64,000 bases of DNA, taken from positions 79,536-143,535 of the forward strand of contig NZ_JALPQG010000010.1 in the NCBI RefSeq assembly GCF_023195695.1. The letters are read 5' to 3'. Position 1 is the stretch's first letter; each line of letters opens with the position of its first letter. This document shows positions 54,760 through 63,643 of the stretch, one piece after another. The notes under the pieces are model-generated. The model was not told where the DNA came from, did no database searches, and was given only the letters and a program-made list of their open reading frames with translations. A program made the translations under genes and the position numbers. Source of the DNA: Aliiroseovarius sp. S1339. GTDB taxonomy: Bacteria; Pseudomonadota; Alphaproteobacteria; Rhodobacterales; Rhodobacteraceae.

Positions 54760-56286
54760 ATAGATAATCTGTTTAGACAACAATATCTTATCTGTGCCAG
54801 TCCCCGCCCAGATATGGCTGTGCCTGCGCATAAGATCGGAAACTGGTTTCTTTATATCGGCAAAGCGCTGACGCGGGCGCGGCTTTTGTCGACGGATGGC
54901 GTCCCGTTTGGATATCTTTTTGGTATTGCGGTGGATGACCAAGGAGCCTTGGTCGAAGGTGACTATACCGGCGCGCCATCCCCAGATGCCAAAGGGTGGG
55001 ACCGATTTGAAGATTGGGTTGAAGGCCTGACCGGGCGGTGGGGTGTTGTCCTGATCCAAAAACAGGGCACACGGCTCTATACTGACGCCAGTGGAATGAT
55101 AGGTGCCGTCTATGATGCGAAAACATCCACGGTTTCGGCGTCCTTGGCGCTCTGCCTAACGCGCGACGTGGTTGACCACCCAGATTATGATCACTCTGCA
55201 ATCGAAGAACGTGGGGCGAAATACTCCTTGTTCGACACCCGCGATGCGCATGTGCGACGGATGAACCCGAGCTGCTATTTGGACTTAGAGACGTTTCATG
55301 AAACGCGCTTCTGGCCGCGCCCCGATAGCATTCAGCTGGAAGATGGATCACTTGGGGAAACCTATGACTGGCTTGGCCAGCGCACCGAACGCGTCTTCTA
55401 TGCGATCGCCAAACGACACAAGTGCTGGCTGCCGCTTTCAGGTGGGCAAGACAGCCGCCTGCTTCTTGCGATGGCCGGGCAGGCGCGTTTGGGCGTCGAA
55501 ATGTCGTACACGCACATCAGCAATTATGCCAACCGCATAGATGCAACGATTGCGAAGCGCCTGGCGCAGATTGCCGGTATTAAACACGAGGTTCACGACA
55601 AACGCGACCACCGGACAAAGCAGAAGCGCGCGCGCGTTGATGCCGAAAATTATTACACCGCTCTGGGGTTCAAAATGCCCCCCTCGGCCGAGATGAAAAA
55701 TGGACTACACCTGAAAATCCCCCGAAATGCAGTTGTTCTGCGGGGTCATCAGACAGACATCATCAGAGCAGTGTTTTCAAGCCGGATCGGGGAACGCGCG
55801 CGCAACAACACGCGCTGGCAAGTGCTTCGCCTATTGATCGTGCCGCAACAAGAATTCAACGACGATATATGGGCGCGGTTCAGACCCAGATACGAGGCAT
55901 GGCTTAACTCAATTCCCGACCATGCACGCAAAAACTCAACCGATCTGATGTTTCTTGAAATGTATTACAGCTCGACCGTTGGATGTATGTTTCCTGCGTT
56001 TTATCGCAACTTCTGGATGTCACCCTTCAACGGTCGCGCGGAAATCGGGCGCGTGATGGCAATTGATGAGAACTATCGTCATGAAGGCAACGCGGTCCAT
56101 GATATCGTTGATCGCTTCGCCCCAAATTTGAATGAGGTGCCTTTTGACTATGAGCTGGGGGCCGCAATCGAAAACATAGACAATCCTGAAGCACTTAAGG
56201 AACTAACTCGTCCGCGCCGAGAGGCCACAGACGTCCGGCGTGCAGAGATCTACGGGACAGAGAAATGGCGCCACAATTCCGTTTAG
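54760..56286 (+). CDS. Asparagine-synthase-like ATP-dependent amidating enzyme
   Basis: 508 residues if it starts at ATA 54760, or 490 from ATG at 54814. The site GGGAGG (54747-54752) is seven bases before the ATA, while nothing similar precedes the ATG, and the codons between read as protein. The C-terminal domain has the PP-loop LSGGQDSR (209-215 from the ATG) that adenylates a carboxylate. The N-terminal domain keeps a class II glutaminase-like fold but lacks a Cys at position 2, so ammonia or another donor may be used. A uronic-acid amidation like WbpS is plausible, because a nucleotide-sugar dehydrogenase is encoded next. This is inference. Confidence 0.75.
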   Translation: MDNLFRQQYLICASPRPDMAVPAHKIGNWFLYIGKALTRARLLSTDGVPFGYLFGIAVDDQGALVEGDYTGAPSPDAKGWDRFEDWVEGLTGRWGVVLIQKQGTRLYTDASGMIGAVYDAKTSTVSASLALCLTRDVVDHPDYDHSAIEERGAKYSLFDTRDAHVRRMNPSCYLDLETFHETRFWPRPDSIQLEDGSLGETYDWLGQRTERVFYAIAKRHKCWLPLSGGQDSRLLLAMAGQARLGVEMSYTHISNYANRIDATIAKRLAQIAGIKHEVHDKRDHRTKQKRARVDAENYYTALGFKMPPSAEMKNGLHLKIPRNAVVLRGHQTDIIRAVFSSRIGERARNNTRWQVLRLLIVPQQEFNDDIWARFRPRYEAWLNSIPDHARKNSTDLMFLEMYYSSTVGCMFPAFYRNFWMSPFNGRAEIGRVMAIDENYRHEGNAVHDIVDRFAPNLNEVPFDYELGAAIENIDNPEALKELTRPRREATDVRRAEIYGTEKWRHNSV

Positions 56287-57626
56287 GCTTTTGTGACATC
56301 ATCCATGCTTAGACCACGTTTCGCGATTGCGTTGCGGGTATCAATTATGGGCAATTTCAATTCCACCAAGGCTTCATAATCGATCAGGTCGTGATCTGTC
56401 GCGATCAGGATGGCATCGAAGTTATCTGCGCTGATATCCTCAAACGGTGTCGATGCGACGCCGAGCAATTCGGGATACTCCCTCATCTTCGGAATCACTG
56501 GGACATGGGGGTCATGAAATGCCGCCTCGGCGCCGTTGTCTTGCAGAATTGACATAAGGCGCACGGATGGGCTTTCGCGCATATCTGACACGTTTTTCTT
56601 ATAGGCAATTCCAACAATCAGAACCCGGGCGCGGGACAAGCCAATGCCCAGTTTCTTATCAAGAACCTCACGCAGACGCGCGATAACGTAGTTGGGCATA
56701 TTGGTGTTAATTTCGCCTGCAAGTTCAATGAACCGCGTGGAAAGCTCACACTCTCTGGCCTTCCAGGTCAGGTAAAAGGGATCAATCGGAATGCAATGCC
56801 CCCCCAAACCCGGCCCGGGATAGAACGGCATGAACCCGAAAGGCTTGGTCGCCGCGCCATCAATAACCTCCCAAACGTCAATATCCATCGCGTCAAAGAT
56901 GACTTTCAGTTCGTTCACCAGCGCAATGTTCACCGCCCTAAAGATGTTTTCAGTGATTTTCACCGCTTCCGCAGTTTGAGTGCTGGAAACCGGGACAACT
57001 TCGTCAACCACCTTCCGATAGAACGCCTCGGTTAGAACCCCCGCCTGAGCACCATCGCCTGCAACAATCTTTGGGATCGTGGCAGTTCGGAAGGTTGCAT
57101 TTCCCGGATCTTCCCGTTCTGGCGAAAAGCCGACGAAAATGTCTTCGCCAAGAACAAGTCCAGATTTTGCGAGCAGGGGGACAATCACCTCGACCGTCGT
57201 GCCGGGATAGGTTGTCGATTCCAATATCACCAAAGTTCCCGGCGACAGATTGCGGGCAATTTCTTCAGTTGTTGCCGTCACATAAGACAGGTCCGGTTCA
57301 CGGTGACGCGTCAGCGGTGTCGGGACGCAGATGATGATGACATCCATATCAACAAGCTGCGCGAAATCGCTGGTCCAAGCGGTCGAGCCGCTCGTCTTCA
57401 GGGCCTTCAGATCATCGCTCTCGACGGCCTCGATATAGCTTTGGCCATCATCAAGCCGAACAATTTTGCTGGGATCAATATCAAACCCGGTGACCGAGAA
57501 GCCGCATTTTGCAGTCGTAACCGCCAGTGGCAAACCAACGTATCCCAAGCCAATGACACCGACCTTCGCATCTTCTGACTGTATTTTGTCCAGCAAGTTT
57601 TTGTAATTACGCTCTGTCAAAATCAA
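56283..57626 (-). CDS. Nucleotide-sugar dehydrogenase (UDP-HexNAc 6-dehydrogenase type)
   Basis: 447 residues. The NAD motif VIGLGYVGLPLAV lies near 24-36, and the catalytic Cys is in GLGGHCIPIDPFYLTW near residue 270. The family oxidises UDP-glucose, UDP-GlcNAc or UDP-GalNAc at C6 to the uronic acid. The length and the GFMPFYPGPGLGGH context fit the WbpA/WbpO-like group better than the glucose enzyme, but substrate is not certain. It ends two to four bases past the stop of the asparagine-synthase-like gene and is transcribed towards it. Confidence 0.9.
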   Translation of the reverse strand: MILTERNYKNLLDKIQSEDAKVGVIGLGYVGLPLAVTTAKCGFSVTGFDIDPSKIVRLDDGQSYIEAVESDDLKALKTSGSTAWTSDFAQLVDMDVIIICVPTPLTRHREPDLSYVTATTEEIARNLSPGTLVILESTTYPGTTVEVIVPLLAKSGLVLGEDIFVGFSPEREDPGNATFRTATIPKIVAGDGAQAGVLTEAFYRKVVDEVVPVSSTQTAEAVKITENIFRAVNIALVNELKVIFDAMDIDVWEVIDGAATKPFGFMPFYPGPGLGGHCIPIDPFYLTWKARECELSTRFIELAGEINTNMPNYVIARLREVLDKKLGIGLSRARVLIVGIAYKKNVSDMRESPSVRLMSILQDNGAEAAFHDPHVPVIPKMREYPELLGVASTPFEDISADNFDAILIATDHDLIDYEALVELKLPIIDTRNAIAKRGLSMDDVTKA

Positions 57627-57676
57627 TCTCCTGATTATGTGGACCTGTTGTCACAATCTTACTTTCAAATGTGGCT

Positions 57677-58183
57677 CTATGACTTTGAGTTTAATATGAA
57701 TTCTCTCAAAGACTCTGTGAATTTCGGTTCTGCAAAGTTGGATAATTTGGATACGTTTTCGTCGCTCAGTGAGGCGACGGCCTTGTCGAGCACTGCGGCA
57801 ACGTCATGTTCATCCTTCGCCACGAATATACCAGACCTATCGCCCAGATATTGGGCCGTTGTGTACTGATGGTCATTGCGCGTTTCGCGTAAATGCCCGC
57901 GTCTTGGCATGACGACAATGGGTTTTCCGCTGCTCAGTGCTGTCAGGATCGAGCCCATTCCCGCGTGCGATACGATCAGGTCTGCCTGCTCAAAAAGATT
58001 TGCATATTCAAGCGGTGTCAGCCTGTCGGTCGCCTCGAAGTTCTTTGGCGAATATTCTGCAGCACCCTTTTCGGTTATCTGGCCAAATAGTTTCATGGAC
58101 ACATTTGACTGCCCATACCATTCGTCAACAGATCGCACCAATCGTGCAAAGGGTTCATGCGTTCCAATTGTCAGGAAAATCAA
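57677..58183 (-). CDS. PssE/Alg13-like glycosyltransferase subunit
   Basis: 168 residues from TTG at 58183, which overlaps the PssD-like stop (TTGA) and gives the family N-terminus MIFLTIGTHEPFARLV. Upstream ATGs at 58234 and 58246 would overlap PssD far more. The C-terminal GT-B half carries SHAGMGSILTALSSGKPIVVMPR, the UDP-sugar-binding loop. It pairs with the PssD-like protein to make a complete transferase, as Alg13/Alg14 do. The sugar is unknown. Confidence 0.85.
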   Translation of the reverse strand: MIFLTIGTHEPFARLVRSVDEWYGQSNVSMKLFGQITEKGAAEYSPKNFEATDRLTPLEYANLFEQADLIVSHAGMGSILTALSSGKPIVVMPRRGHLRETRNDHQYTTAQYLGDRSGIFVAKDEHDVAAVLDKAVASLSDENVSKLSNFAEPKFTESLREFILNSKS

Positions 58184-58668
58184 AGGACGGACCCCAAATA
58201 TTGTGGGCCGTCCGGGGTTGCCAGATGTTCCCATTGAGTAAGCCAAAGATCAACGTGCTTGCCAACCTTTTGCCCGGACAGTGACAGCTCGCCCGCGTTC
58301 GCGACGCTGTCGATCCAGACTGTCCGCGCGCCGAACAGCTTGCCAAGCCTCAAAGCGAAATAGCCCGGCGCGGCACCGGTTGTCACAACAACGTCAGGGC
58401 GGGTTCGGATGAATACAAACAGCAGTTGGAAAAGTTGTTTCAACAGTTTGGTTTTCTGCCAGCGGTTCGCTTCGACAATCGCGAAAAAGGTGGGTTCTGG
58501 CGCGCCTTCTGACCTGGCCTCTTGTGCGATGATAGGCTTCAATTCGGCATCGGTGGATACATATGTGACGTCAAGCCCCTGCCAAGCATTCCGCAGCCGG
58601 CGCAACTGCACCCAATGGCCCCCGGCTGACGCGACGGCCATTACACGAACTGATTTACCCACGTTCAT
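58180..58668 (-). CDS. PssD/Alg14-like glycosyltransferase subunit
   Basis: 162 residues from ATG at 58668; a longer frame overlaps the deacetylase. The N-terminal SAGGHWVQLRRLR motif is the acceptor-side GT-B half of Alg14/PssD proteins, and a hydrophobic segment (LLKQLFQLLFVFI) may dock it at the membrane. TTGAAPGYFALRLGKLFGA is the conserved loop. It would bind its PssE partner encoded next. It overlaps the upstream deacetylase gene by 14 bases. Confidence 0.85.
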   Translation of the reverse strand: MNVGKSVRVMAVASAGGHWVQLRRLRNAWQGLDVTYVSTDAELKPIIAQEARSEGAPEPTFFAIVEANRWQKTKLLKQLFQLLFVFIRTRPDVVVTTGAAPGYFALRLGKLFGARTVWIDSVANAGELSLSGQKVGKHVDLWLTQWEHLATPDGPQYLGSVL

Positions 58669-59383
58669 TCTGTCGGCTTTCCCAAAGGTCCTCAAGACGA
58701 AGTATTTGATATCCCTTTTTTTCGGCAAAGTCGATCAAAGCAGTGGTGAGTTTCAACAAAAATTCAGGATGATATTCCGGCTTCGGTCCGCGCCGAGGTG
58801 CCGCGAAATCATGCATCAGCACAACACCCCCCTGTTGTTCTTCCACCTGTTTCAATATGTCCGGAATTGAGCGCCTGTCCCAGCTATCCCGGCTATCGAC
58901 GGTCCAGAAAGCAAGTTTAAGCCCGGAAAACCACCCATACATCCAACTGGCCAAGGTCATTTTACCGAAAGGGGGGCGGAACAGTTTTGTTCCCGATCCC
59001 AACTGCTGCAAATCCTTATACCCATTCTTAATGTCGCGGATATTTGCCATCAATCCGGTCTTCCAGGCGTTTGAATGGTGGCGTGTATGCGTGCCCAACT
59101 CGTGGCCGTCACGAACCAGTCGATCAACGATGTCGGGATGATCGCGAACATTGCTGCCAAGCAGAAAGAAGGTCGCTTGCACATCGCGGGTTTTCAACAC
59201 ATCAGCCAGCGGCAAGCTAAGCTCTACACTTGGCCCATCGTCGTATGAAAGGACGATGGCTTTCTTACGGGCACAAGCGGTCGCCAATTGCCGTGTTTGC
59301 ACAGATCTTATCAATGTAGGAATGCCAAACCAAGCAAACACGATTGCGATGATCACAGCGACAAAGAGGAAAAAAGTAAACAT
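58655..59383 (-). CDS. Polysaccharide deacetylase (NodB-fold)
   Basis: 242 residues from ATG at 59383; a TTG at 59440 would add 19 residues. An N-terminal membrane anchor (FTFFLFVAVIIAIVFAWFGI) is followed by the NodB domain: SYDDGPS (motif 1), GTHTRHH (motif 2, metal His), RPPFG (motif 3), FWTVDSRDSW (motif 4) and VVLMHDF (motif 5). It removes N-acetyl groups from a membrane-near or extracytoplasmic glycan. It is the first gene of a four-gene minus-strand unit with PssD, PssE and the sugar dehydrogenase. Confidence 0.88.
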   Translation of the reverse strand: MFTFFLFVAVIIAIVFAWFGIPTLIRSVQTRQLATACARKKAIVLSYDDGPSVELSLPLADVLKTRDVQATFFLLGSNVRDHPDIVDRLVRDGHELGTHTRHHSNAWKTGLMANIRDIKNGYKDLQQLGSGTKLFRPPFGKMTLASWMYGWFSGLKLAFWTVDSRDSWDRRSIPDILKQVEEQQGGVVLMHDFAAPRRGPKPEYHPEFLLKLTTALIDFAEKKGYQILRLEDLWESRQNERG

Positions 59384-59512
59384 ATTGATTATAAAAGCGC
59401 CCCTGTTTCGGTCGTACAATCCACCATACAATAAAGTCAAGGAATTGCATCAGATCCTGATTGCGGCGACCAGCAGCACAGCGTGCACGCGATATTCTGG
59501 CGCGCGGCCTTG

Positions 59513-59548
59513 TTGACTTGAGATTGTCCGGGCGTGTATACATATGTA
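59513..59548 (+). promoter_or_regulatory. Promoter and operator of the AbrB/Doc pair
   Basis: TTGACT at 59513-59518 and TATACA at 59537-59542 are separated by 18 bases. The perfect palindrome TACATATGTA (59539-59548) overlaps the -10 and lies 19 bases before the antitoxin start. AbrB-type antitoxins often repress their own operon at such sites. Confidence 0.5.
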
Positions 59549-59566
59549 GATACGAAAGGGCAGCAC

Positions 59567-59791
59567 ATGTTTGAGACAAAAATTCGGAAAGTCGGCAACT
59601 CAGCCGTTGTGACCCTGTCGAGCGAGATTTTGTCGGCCATGGATGTCAAAGAGGGCGACACTGTTTTCCTTTCCCGGACGGATGACGGGGGTGTTCGGCT
59701 GTTGCCATATGACCCAGAGCTTTCGGCGGTATTGGAAGCCGCAGAAGCGGTCATGGACGAAAACCGCGACCTGTTGCAGGCGCTTGCCTGA
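59567..59791 (+). CDS. AbrB/MazE-type antitoxin
   Basis: 74 residues from ATG at 59567, preceded by GAAAGGG. The swapped-hairpin DNA-binding motif FETKIRKVGNSAVVTLSSEIL fills residues 2-22, with the VKEGDTVFLS strand after it. The C-terminal acidic helix (LEAAEAVMDENRDLLQALA) would bind and neutralise the toxin. Its stop and the toxin start share a base (TGATG). The class is AbrB paired with Doc rather than the Phd-Doc pair of phage P1. Confidence 0.85.
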   Translation: MFETKIRKVGNSAVVTLSSEILSAMDVKEGDTVFLSRTDDGGVRLLPYDPELSAVLEAAEAVMDENRDLLQALA

Positions 59792-60180
59792 TGGCGCCTG
59801 TTTGGGTGCCAATCCAAGCGGTCATCATCATCCACGACAGACAAATCTCCAGACACGGCGGCGCGTCCGGGCTTCGCGACTTCGGCTTGCTAGAAGCGGG
59901 GTGTGCACGGGCGCGCAATCAATACGCCTATGAACAGGCGGATGTTTTGCAATGCGCTGCGGCCTATGCCTTTGGTATCGCGAAGGCGCATGCGTTCGTG
60001 GACGGCAACAAACGCACGGCATTCGTAACGATGGCGACATTCCTGCGATTGAACGGCTGGCACATCCGTCCCGATCCGGCCCAGGGCGTGCTTGTCATGG
60101 AACGTCTGGCCAGCGATCAACTCAGCGAGGTTGAGTTTCGTCAATGGCTTGAGCGGATAGCAAAACCTATGAATATATGA
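59791..60180 (+). CDS. doc: Doc/Fic-family toxin (death-on-curing)
   Basis: 129 residues. The Fic/Doc motif is HAFVDGNKRTAF (His67, Phe69, Asp71, Gly72, Asn73, Lys74, Arg75). Doc phosphorylates elongation factor Tu and stops translation; a true Fic enzyme would AMPylate. The Lys after Asn (GNKRT) fits Doc. An RHGGASGLRDFGLLEAG segment near 21-37 is typical of the family. Full-length and probably active. Confidence 0.9.
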   Translation: MAPVWVPIQAVIIIHDRQISRHGGASGLRDFGLLEAGCARARNQYAYEQADVLQCAAAYAFGIAKAHAFVDGNKRTAFVTMATFLRLNGWHIRPDPAQGVLVMERLASDQLSEVEFRQWLERIAKPMNI

Positions 60181-60215
60181 CGACAAACAGGCTTACAGGT
60201 TCCGTCTGTCAATTT

Positions 60216-62213
60216 TTACCCCGCTGCCATCTCGCCAGATCGTTCACTTCGGCCATTGATCCAATTAAGGGACAGCACAGCCAGCAATATCGCAACGCCC
60301 ACGACCTCAACCCGAAAATCAGGCCAGAAGACCGCGACCGCACCGGGCACGATCGCCACCCTTTGCCACATGGCTATCGGTGCGAACAGATACCCCTCAA
60401 GGCAGGCCGCAAAGGCGACAAGCGCGAGGATTGCAAGGAAACCGTTCCAAAGAACCAGAGGGACCGGGCCGCCCAAGATGATGCTTTCGTTGAACACCAT
60501 GAACAGCGGGATCAGGTACAGGCCCTTGGCGAATTTCCACGACTGAAAACTTGTTTCCATCGGTTTTGAGCCGGCAATCGCAGCCCCCGCAAAGGCCGCA
60601 AGCGCCACCGGCGGGGTGACGTTGCTGTCCTGCGAATACCAAAACACCACCAGATGGGCGATCAGAAGCGGCACGCCAAATTCGGCTGTCAGGGCAGGGC
60701 CGACAAGGATGATCAACACGATGTAGGCGGCGGTCACCGGCAGGCCCATTCCAAGGATAAGGCTTGCGAGCAGCACAAGGATCAGCGCCAACAAGATGTT
60801 GCCACCCGAAAACGCGATCATCATGGACGAAAATTTCAGGCCAAGCCCCGTCAGCCCGACAACTCCCACAATGATCCCGGCAACGGCACAGGCCATCGAC
60901 ACCGCAACCGCGTTTCGTGCGCCCAACTCCATCGCCTGCGCCGTCAAGGACAGGCCACGACGACACAACGCGACGAAACCGTCCATCGTTGGTTGCGCGC
61001 GGGCAAAAGACCACAGCGAACGCGCCGAGGCGGCGGCGATCACCGACACGATGGCATAAAAGCCAACCCGCATCGGAGAAAACCCGGACACCAGCAACCA
61101 GACCAACGCCACCAAAGGCAGCATGAAATGCCACCCGTCGGCCATCACTTTTCGCGTGCTTGGCAACTCGTCGGCGGACAGGCCGGTCATGCCCTGCTTG
61201 ACGGCCGCAATATGGACCAGCAGGTAGACCGCGCCAAAATATAGGAACGCCGGGAAGATCGACACCAGTACGATATCGACATAGGCGATTTGCGTGAATT
61301 CGGACATCAGAAACGCGCCTGCCCCCATCAGCGGTGGCATGATTTGCCCACCCGTGGAGGCTGCGGCCTCGATACCGCCTGCCTGTGCAGGGCGATAGCC
61401 CAGTTTTTTCATCAGCGGGATCGTGAAGGCACCGGTAGTGACAACATTGGCGATGGCCGACCCGCTGATCGACCCCATGCCGGCGGAGGCAATCACGGCG
61501 GCCTTGGCCGGGCCACCGCGTTGCCGCCCCGTTGAAGCATACGCCAGATCAATGAAGAACTTGCCAGCGCCGGTCACCTCAAGAAAGGCCCCGAACAGAA
61601 CGAACACAAAGATGAAGGTGGCCGCAACGCCAAGCGGCAGGCCGAAGATACCCTCGGCACCTAAAGTCAGCTGGCTTGCCAGCCGATCCAGCGAATAGCC
61701 ACGGTGGTTCAGGATACCGGGCATCCAATCGGCAAGAAACGGAAGCTCGCCACGGCTGCCTGCAAACGCATAGGCAATGAACACGGCACCGATGATGGTC
61801 ATGCCTAGACCCACGGCGCGACGGGCACCTTCCAACACGACCAGCGCCGTGATGACACCCACCGTGACGTCAATCTGGCGCGGGAAAATCGAATTGGCGA
61901 TGATGTCGATATTCATCGGCACCCAAGCGCCAACCAGAACCGAACAGATGATCAGCGCACCGTCGATGGCCCAGCCAAGCACGCCGCGCTTACGACCTTG
62001 CCCAAAGACCGGATAGATTAAAAAACAAAGCACCAGGATAAAGCCCAGATGGATCGGGCGCTGAAAAAACAGACCAAGAGGCTGCGCACCGGCCGCATAT
62101 AGCTGGAACAGGGAAAGCGTGATGCCGATGACGGCGATCACCTGCAAAATGGCGCGCGGCGTCGAAGTGGTCGGCTGTGGCATGGGGGGGCGTTCTGCAA
62201 GTTCAGTGGTCAT
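60216..62213 (-). CDS. TAXI-type TRAP transporter, fused permease (small and large membrane subunits)
   Basis: 665 residues, about 16-18 transmembrane segments. The first four form the DctQ-like part and the rest the DctM-like part, joined in one chain as in TAXI-TRAP systems. Motifs include GMGSISGSAIANVVTTGAFTIPLM and the C-terminal ASLILGMGLPVTAAYIVL segment. The transporter uses an ion gradient to import an organic acid or similar solute bound by the TAXI protein. The final gene of a three-gene unit. Confidence 0.92.
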   Translation of the reverse strand: MTTELAERPPMPQPTTSTPRAILQVIAVIGITLSLFQLYAAGAQPLGLFFQRPIHLGFILVLCFLIYPVFGQGRKRGVLGWAIDGALIICSVLVGAWVPMNIDIIANSIFPRQIDVTVGVITALVVLEGARRAVGLGMTIIGAVFIAYAFAGSRGELPFLADWMPGILNHRGYSLDRLASQLTLGAEGIFGLPLGVAATFIFVFVLFGAFLEVTGAGKFFIDLAYASTGRQRGGPAKAAVIASAGMGSISGSAIANVVTTGAFTIPLMKKLGYRPAQAGGIEAAASTGGQIMPPLMGAGAFLMSEFTQIAYVDIVLVSIFPAFLYFGAVYLLVHIAAVKQGMTGLSADELPSTRKVMADGWHFMLPLVALVWLLVSGFSPMRVGFYAIVSVIAAASARSLWSFARAQPTMDGFVALCRRGLSLTAQAMELGARNAVAVSMACAVAGIIVGVVGLTGLGLKFSSMMIAFSGGNILLALILVLLASLILGMGLPVTAAYIVLIILVGPALTAEFGVPLLIAHLVVFWYSQDSNVTPPVALAAFAGAAIAGSKPMETSFQSWKFAKGLYLIPLFMVFNESIILGGPVPLVLWNGFLAILALVAFAACLEGYLFAPIAMWQRVAIVPGAVAVFWPDFRVEVVGVAILLAVLSLNWINGRSERSGEMAAG

Positions 62214-62219
62214 GGCCGA

Positions 62220-62687
62220 CTAGCTCCTTATCAATGCGATGCGGACACGCGCGCGCGCCGCGACCGCCGAAAGCGAGACTTCGGTCCCGCCCATGCGAAT
62301 TCGATGATCTACAAAACCCGCGCCGGGGCGCAGGATATAGGCGTTTCCCGCGACCGGCTCGTCGATATCTTCGATCCAATAGCCGCCCTGCCCATCAGAC
62401 ACTTGCAGACCGCGACCCGGGATATGATCCAGCCCGGCGGCAAAATCCGGCAGATGCGCGCGAACCAGAACCATATGGCCGTCGCGGTTTTCATAGCAGT
62501 CTGACACCTCGAACCCCTGAACGGAATGATGCCAAAGCACACACCAGCCTGACCCGCCGGGAACATCAAACACGGCAAGCGTTTCGCCTGTGTCCATGTG
62601 GGTTGCCGTCAGACGATCAGCCTGCGCGACAGACGCCGAAAAGGAAAGGAGGAGGGCGCAAAGCCCCCCTCCGAACCATGCGTTCAC
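62220..62687 (-). CDS. DUF1850 domain protein of the TAXI-TRAP operon
   Basis: 155 residues from GTG at 62687, overlapping the TAXI gene stop (GTGA). A signal segment (FGGGLCALLLSFSASVAQA) precedes a compact beta-rich domain with the conserved VCLWHHSVQGFEVSDCY-like core (CVLWHHSVQGFEVSDCYE). DUF1850 genes commonly lie between the TAXI binding protein and the fused permease. The function is unknown; two Cys residues in the core could form a disulfide. Confidence 0.88.
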   Translation of the reverse strand: MNAWFGGGLCALLLSFSASVAQADRLTATHMDTGETLAVFDVPGGSGWCVLWHHSVQGFEVSDCYENRDGHMVLVRAHLPDFAAGLDHIPGRGLQVSDGQGGYWIEDIDEPVAGNAYILRPGAGFVDHRIRMGGTEVSLSAVAARARVRIALIRS

Positions 62688-63643
62688 GGGCGCAATTTAT
62701 CCGGAACCGTGGCGCCTTTTTCCTCGAAATAGCGGATCGCACCGGGGTGCAGTGGGATCGGCGAGGCAGACAGAGCCAGATCAACAGTCGTCTGGTTGGC
62801 CGCGGGGTGAACCGCCTGAAGCTCTGCAATATTTTCATACATCGCGCTTGTGATCAGATAGGCCAGATCGTCCGGCATTTCCGACGACACCACCAACACG
62901 TTCGGCACACCAATCACCGGTGTATCTGCATCAACGCCGACATAAGTGCCGCCTGCCAGAGAGGTAACGGCAAAGACCGGGTTGGCGGCGGCCGCTGCCG
63001 CCATTTCTTCTTCACCAAGCTCAATCAGGACGATTTTGTTCGTTGTGGCGAGGTTGAGGATAGACGAGGTCGGCGCCCCAACAGACCAGAAACCTGCGTC
63101 GATATCACCATTGGCCAGCGCATCTGCCGTTTCGTTGAAGTTCAGGCGCTGTTCGTCAATGTCGTCATAGGAAATACCGTTCGCCGACAGGATCTGTTCG
63201 GCGTTGATTTCTGTGCCCGAACCCGGTGCGCCAATGGAAATGCGCTTGCCAACCATGTCCTTAAGCGAGGTGATACCGCTGCCTTCAAGCGTCACGATTT
63301 GCACCATGTTCGCATAGGCAACACCCATTGCGCGCAACATTGGAAGCTGTTGCCCCTCAAAGCGCCCGGTGCCGGAATAGCCCTGAAAGACCGTGTCCGC
63401 CAAGCCCAGTGCAACATCCGCATCACCCGTGGCGATCAGGCCCATGTTTTCGACAGATGCGCCCGTCACTTCGGCGGTCGCCGCATAGCCTTCGACATGG
63501 TTGTTGATGATCTCGGCCAGGCCGCCACCCATTGGATAATAGACGCCGCCCGTCCCACCGGTCGCAATTGCAAGCTGCTCCTGCGCGAAGGCGGGTGCTG
63601 CCATAACCAGCGTCGCTGCCGCGAGTGTTTTCATGAATTTCAT
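62684..63643 (-). CDS. TAXI-type TRAP transporter solute-binding protein
   Basis: 319 residues. Sec signal (MKTLAAATLVMAAPAFA) followed by the TAXI fold: LAIATGGTGGVYYPMGGGLAEIIN is the conserved N-terminal motif, with GSGTEINAEQIL and ETADALANGDIDAGFW typical. It binds the solute in the periplasm and passes it to the fused permease. The start at 63643 has GGGAGG upstream. It is the first gene of the operon; the 200 bases before it separate it from the IS remnant. Confidence 0.93.
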   Translation of the reverse strand: MKFMKTLAAATLVMAAPAFAQEQLAIATGGTGGVYYPMGGGLAEIINNHVEGYAATAEVTGASVENMGLIATGDADVALGLADTVFQGYSGTGRFEGQQLPMLRAMGVAYANMVQIVTLEGSGITSLKDMVGKRISIGAPGSGTEINAEQILSANGISYDDIDEQRLNFNETADALANGDIDAGFWSVGAPTSSILNLATTNKIVLIELGEEEMAAAAAANPVFAVTSLAGGTYVGVDADTPVIGVPNVLVVSSEMPDDLAYLITSAMYENIAELQAVHPAANQTTVDLALSASPIPLHPGAIRYFEEKGATVPDKLRP

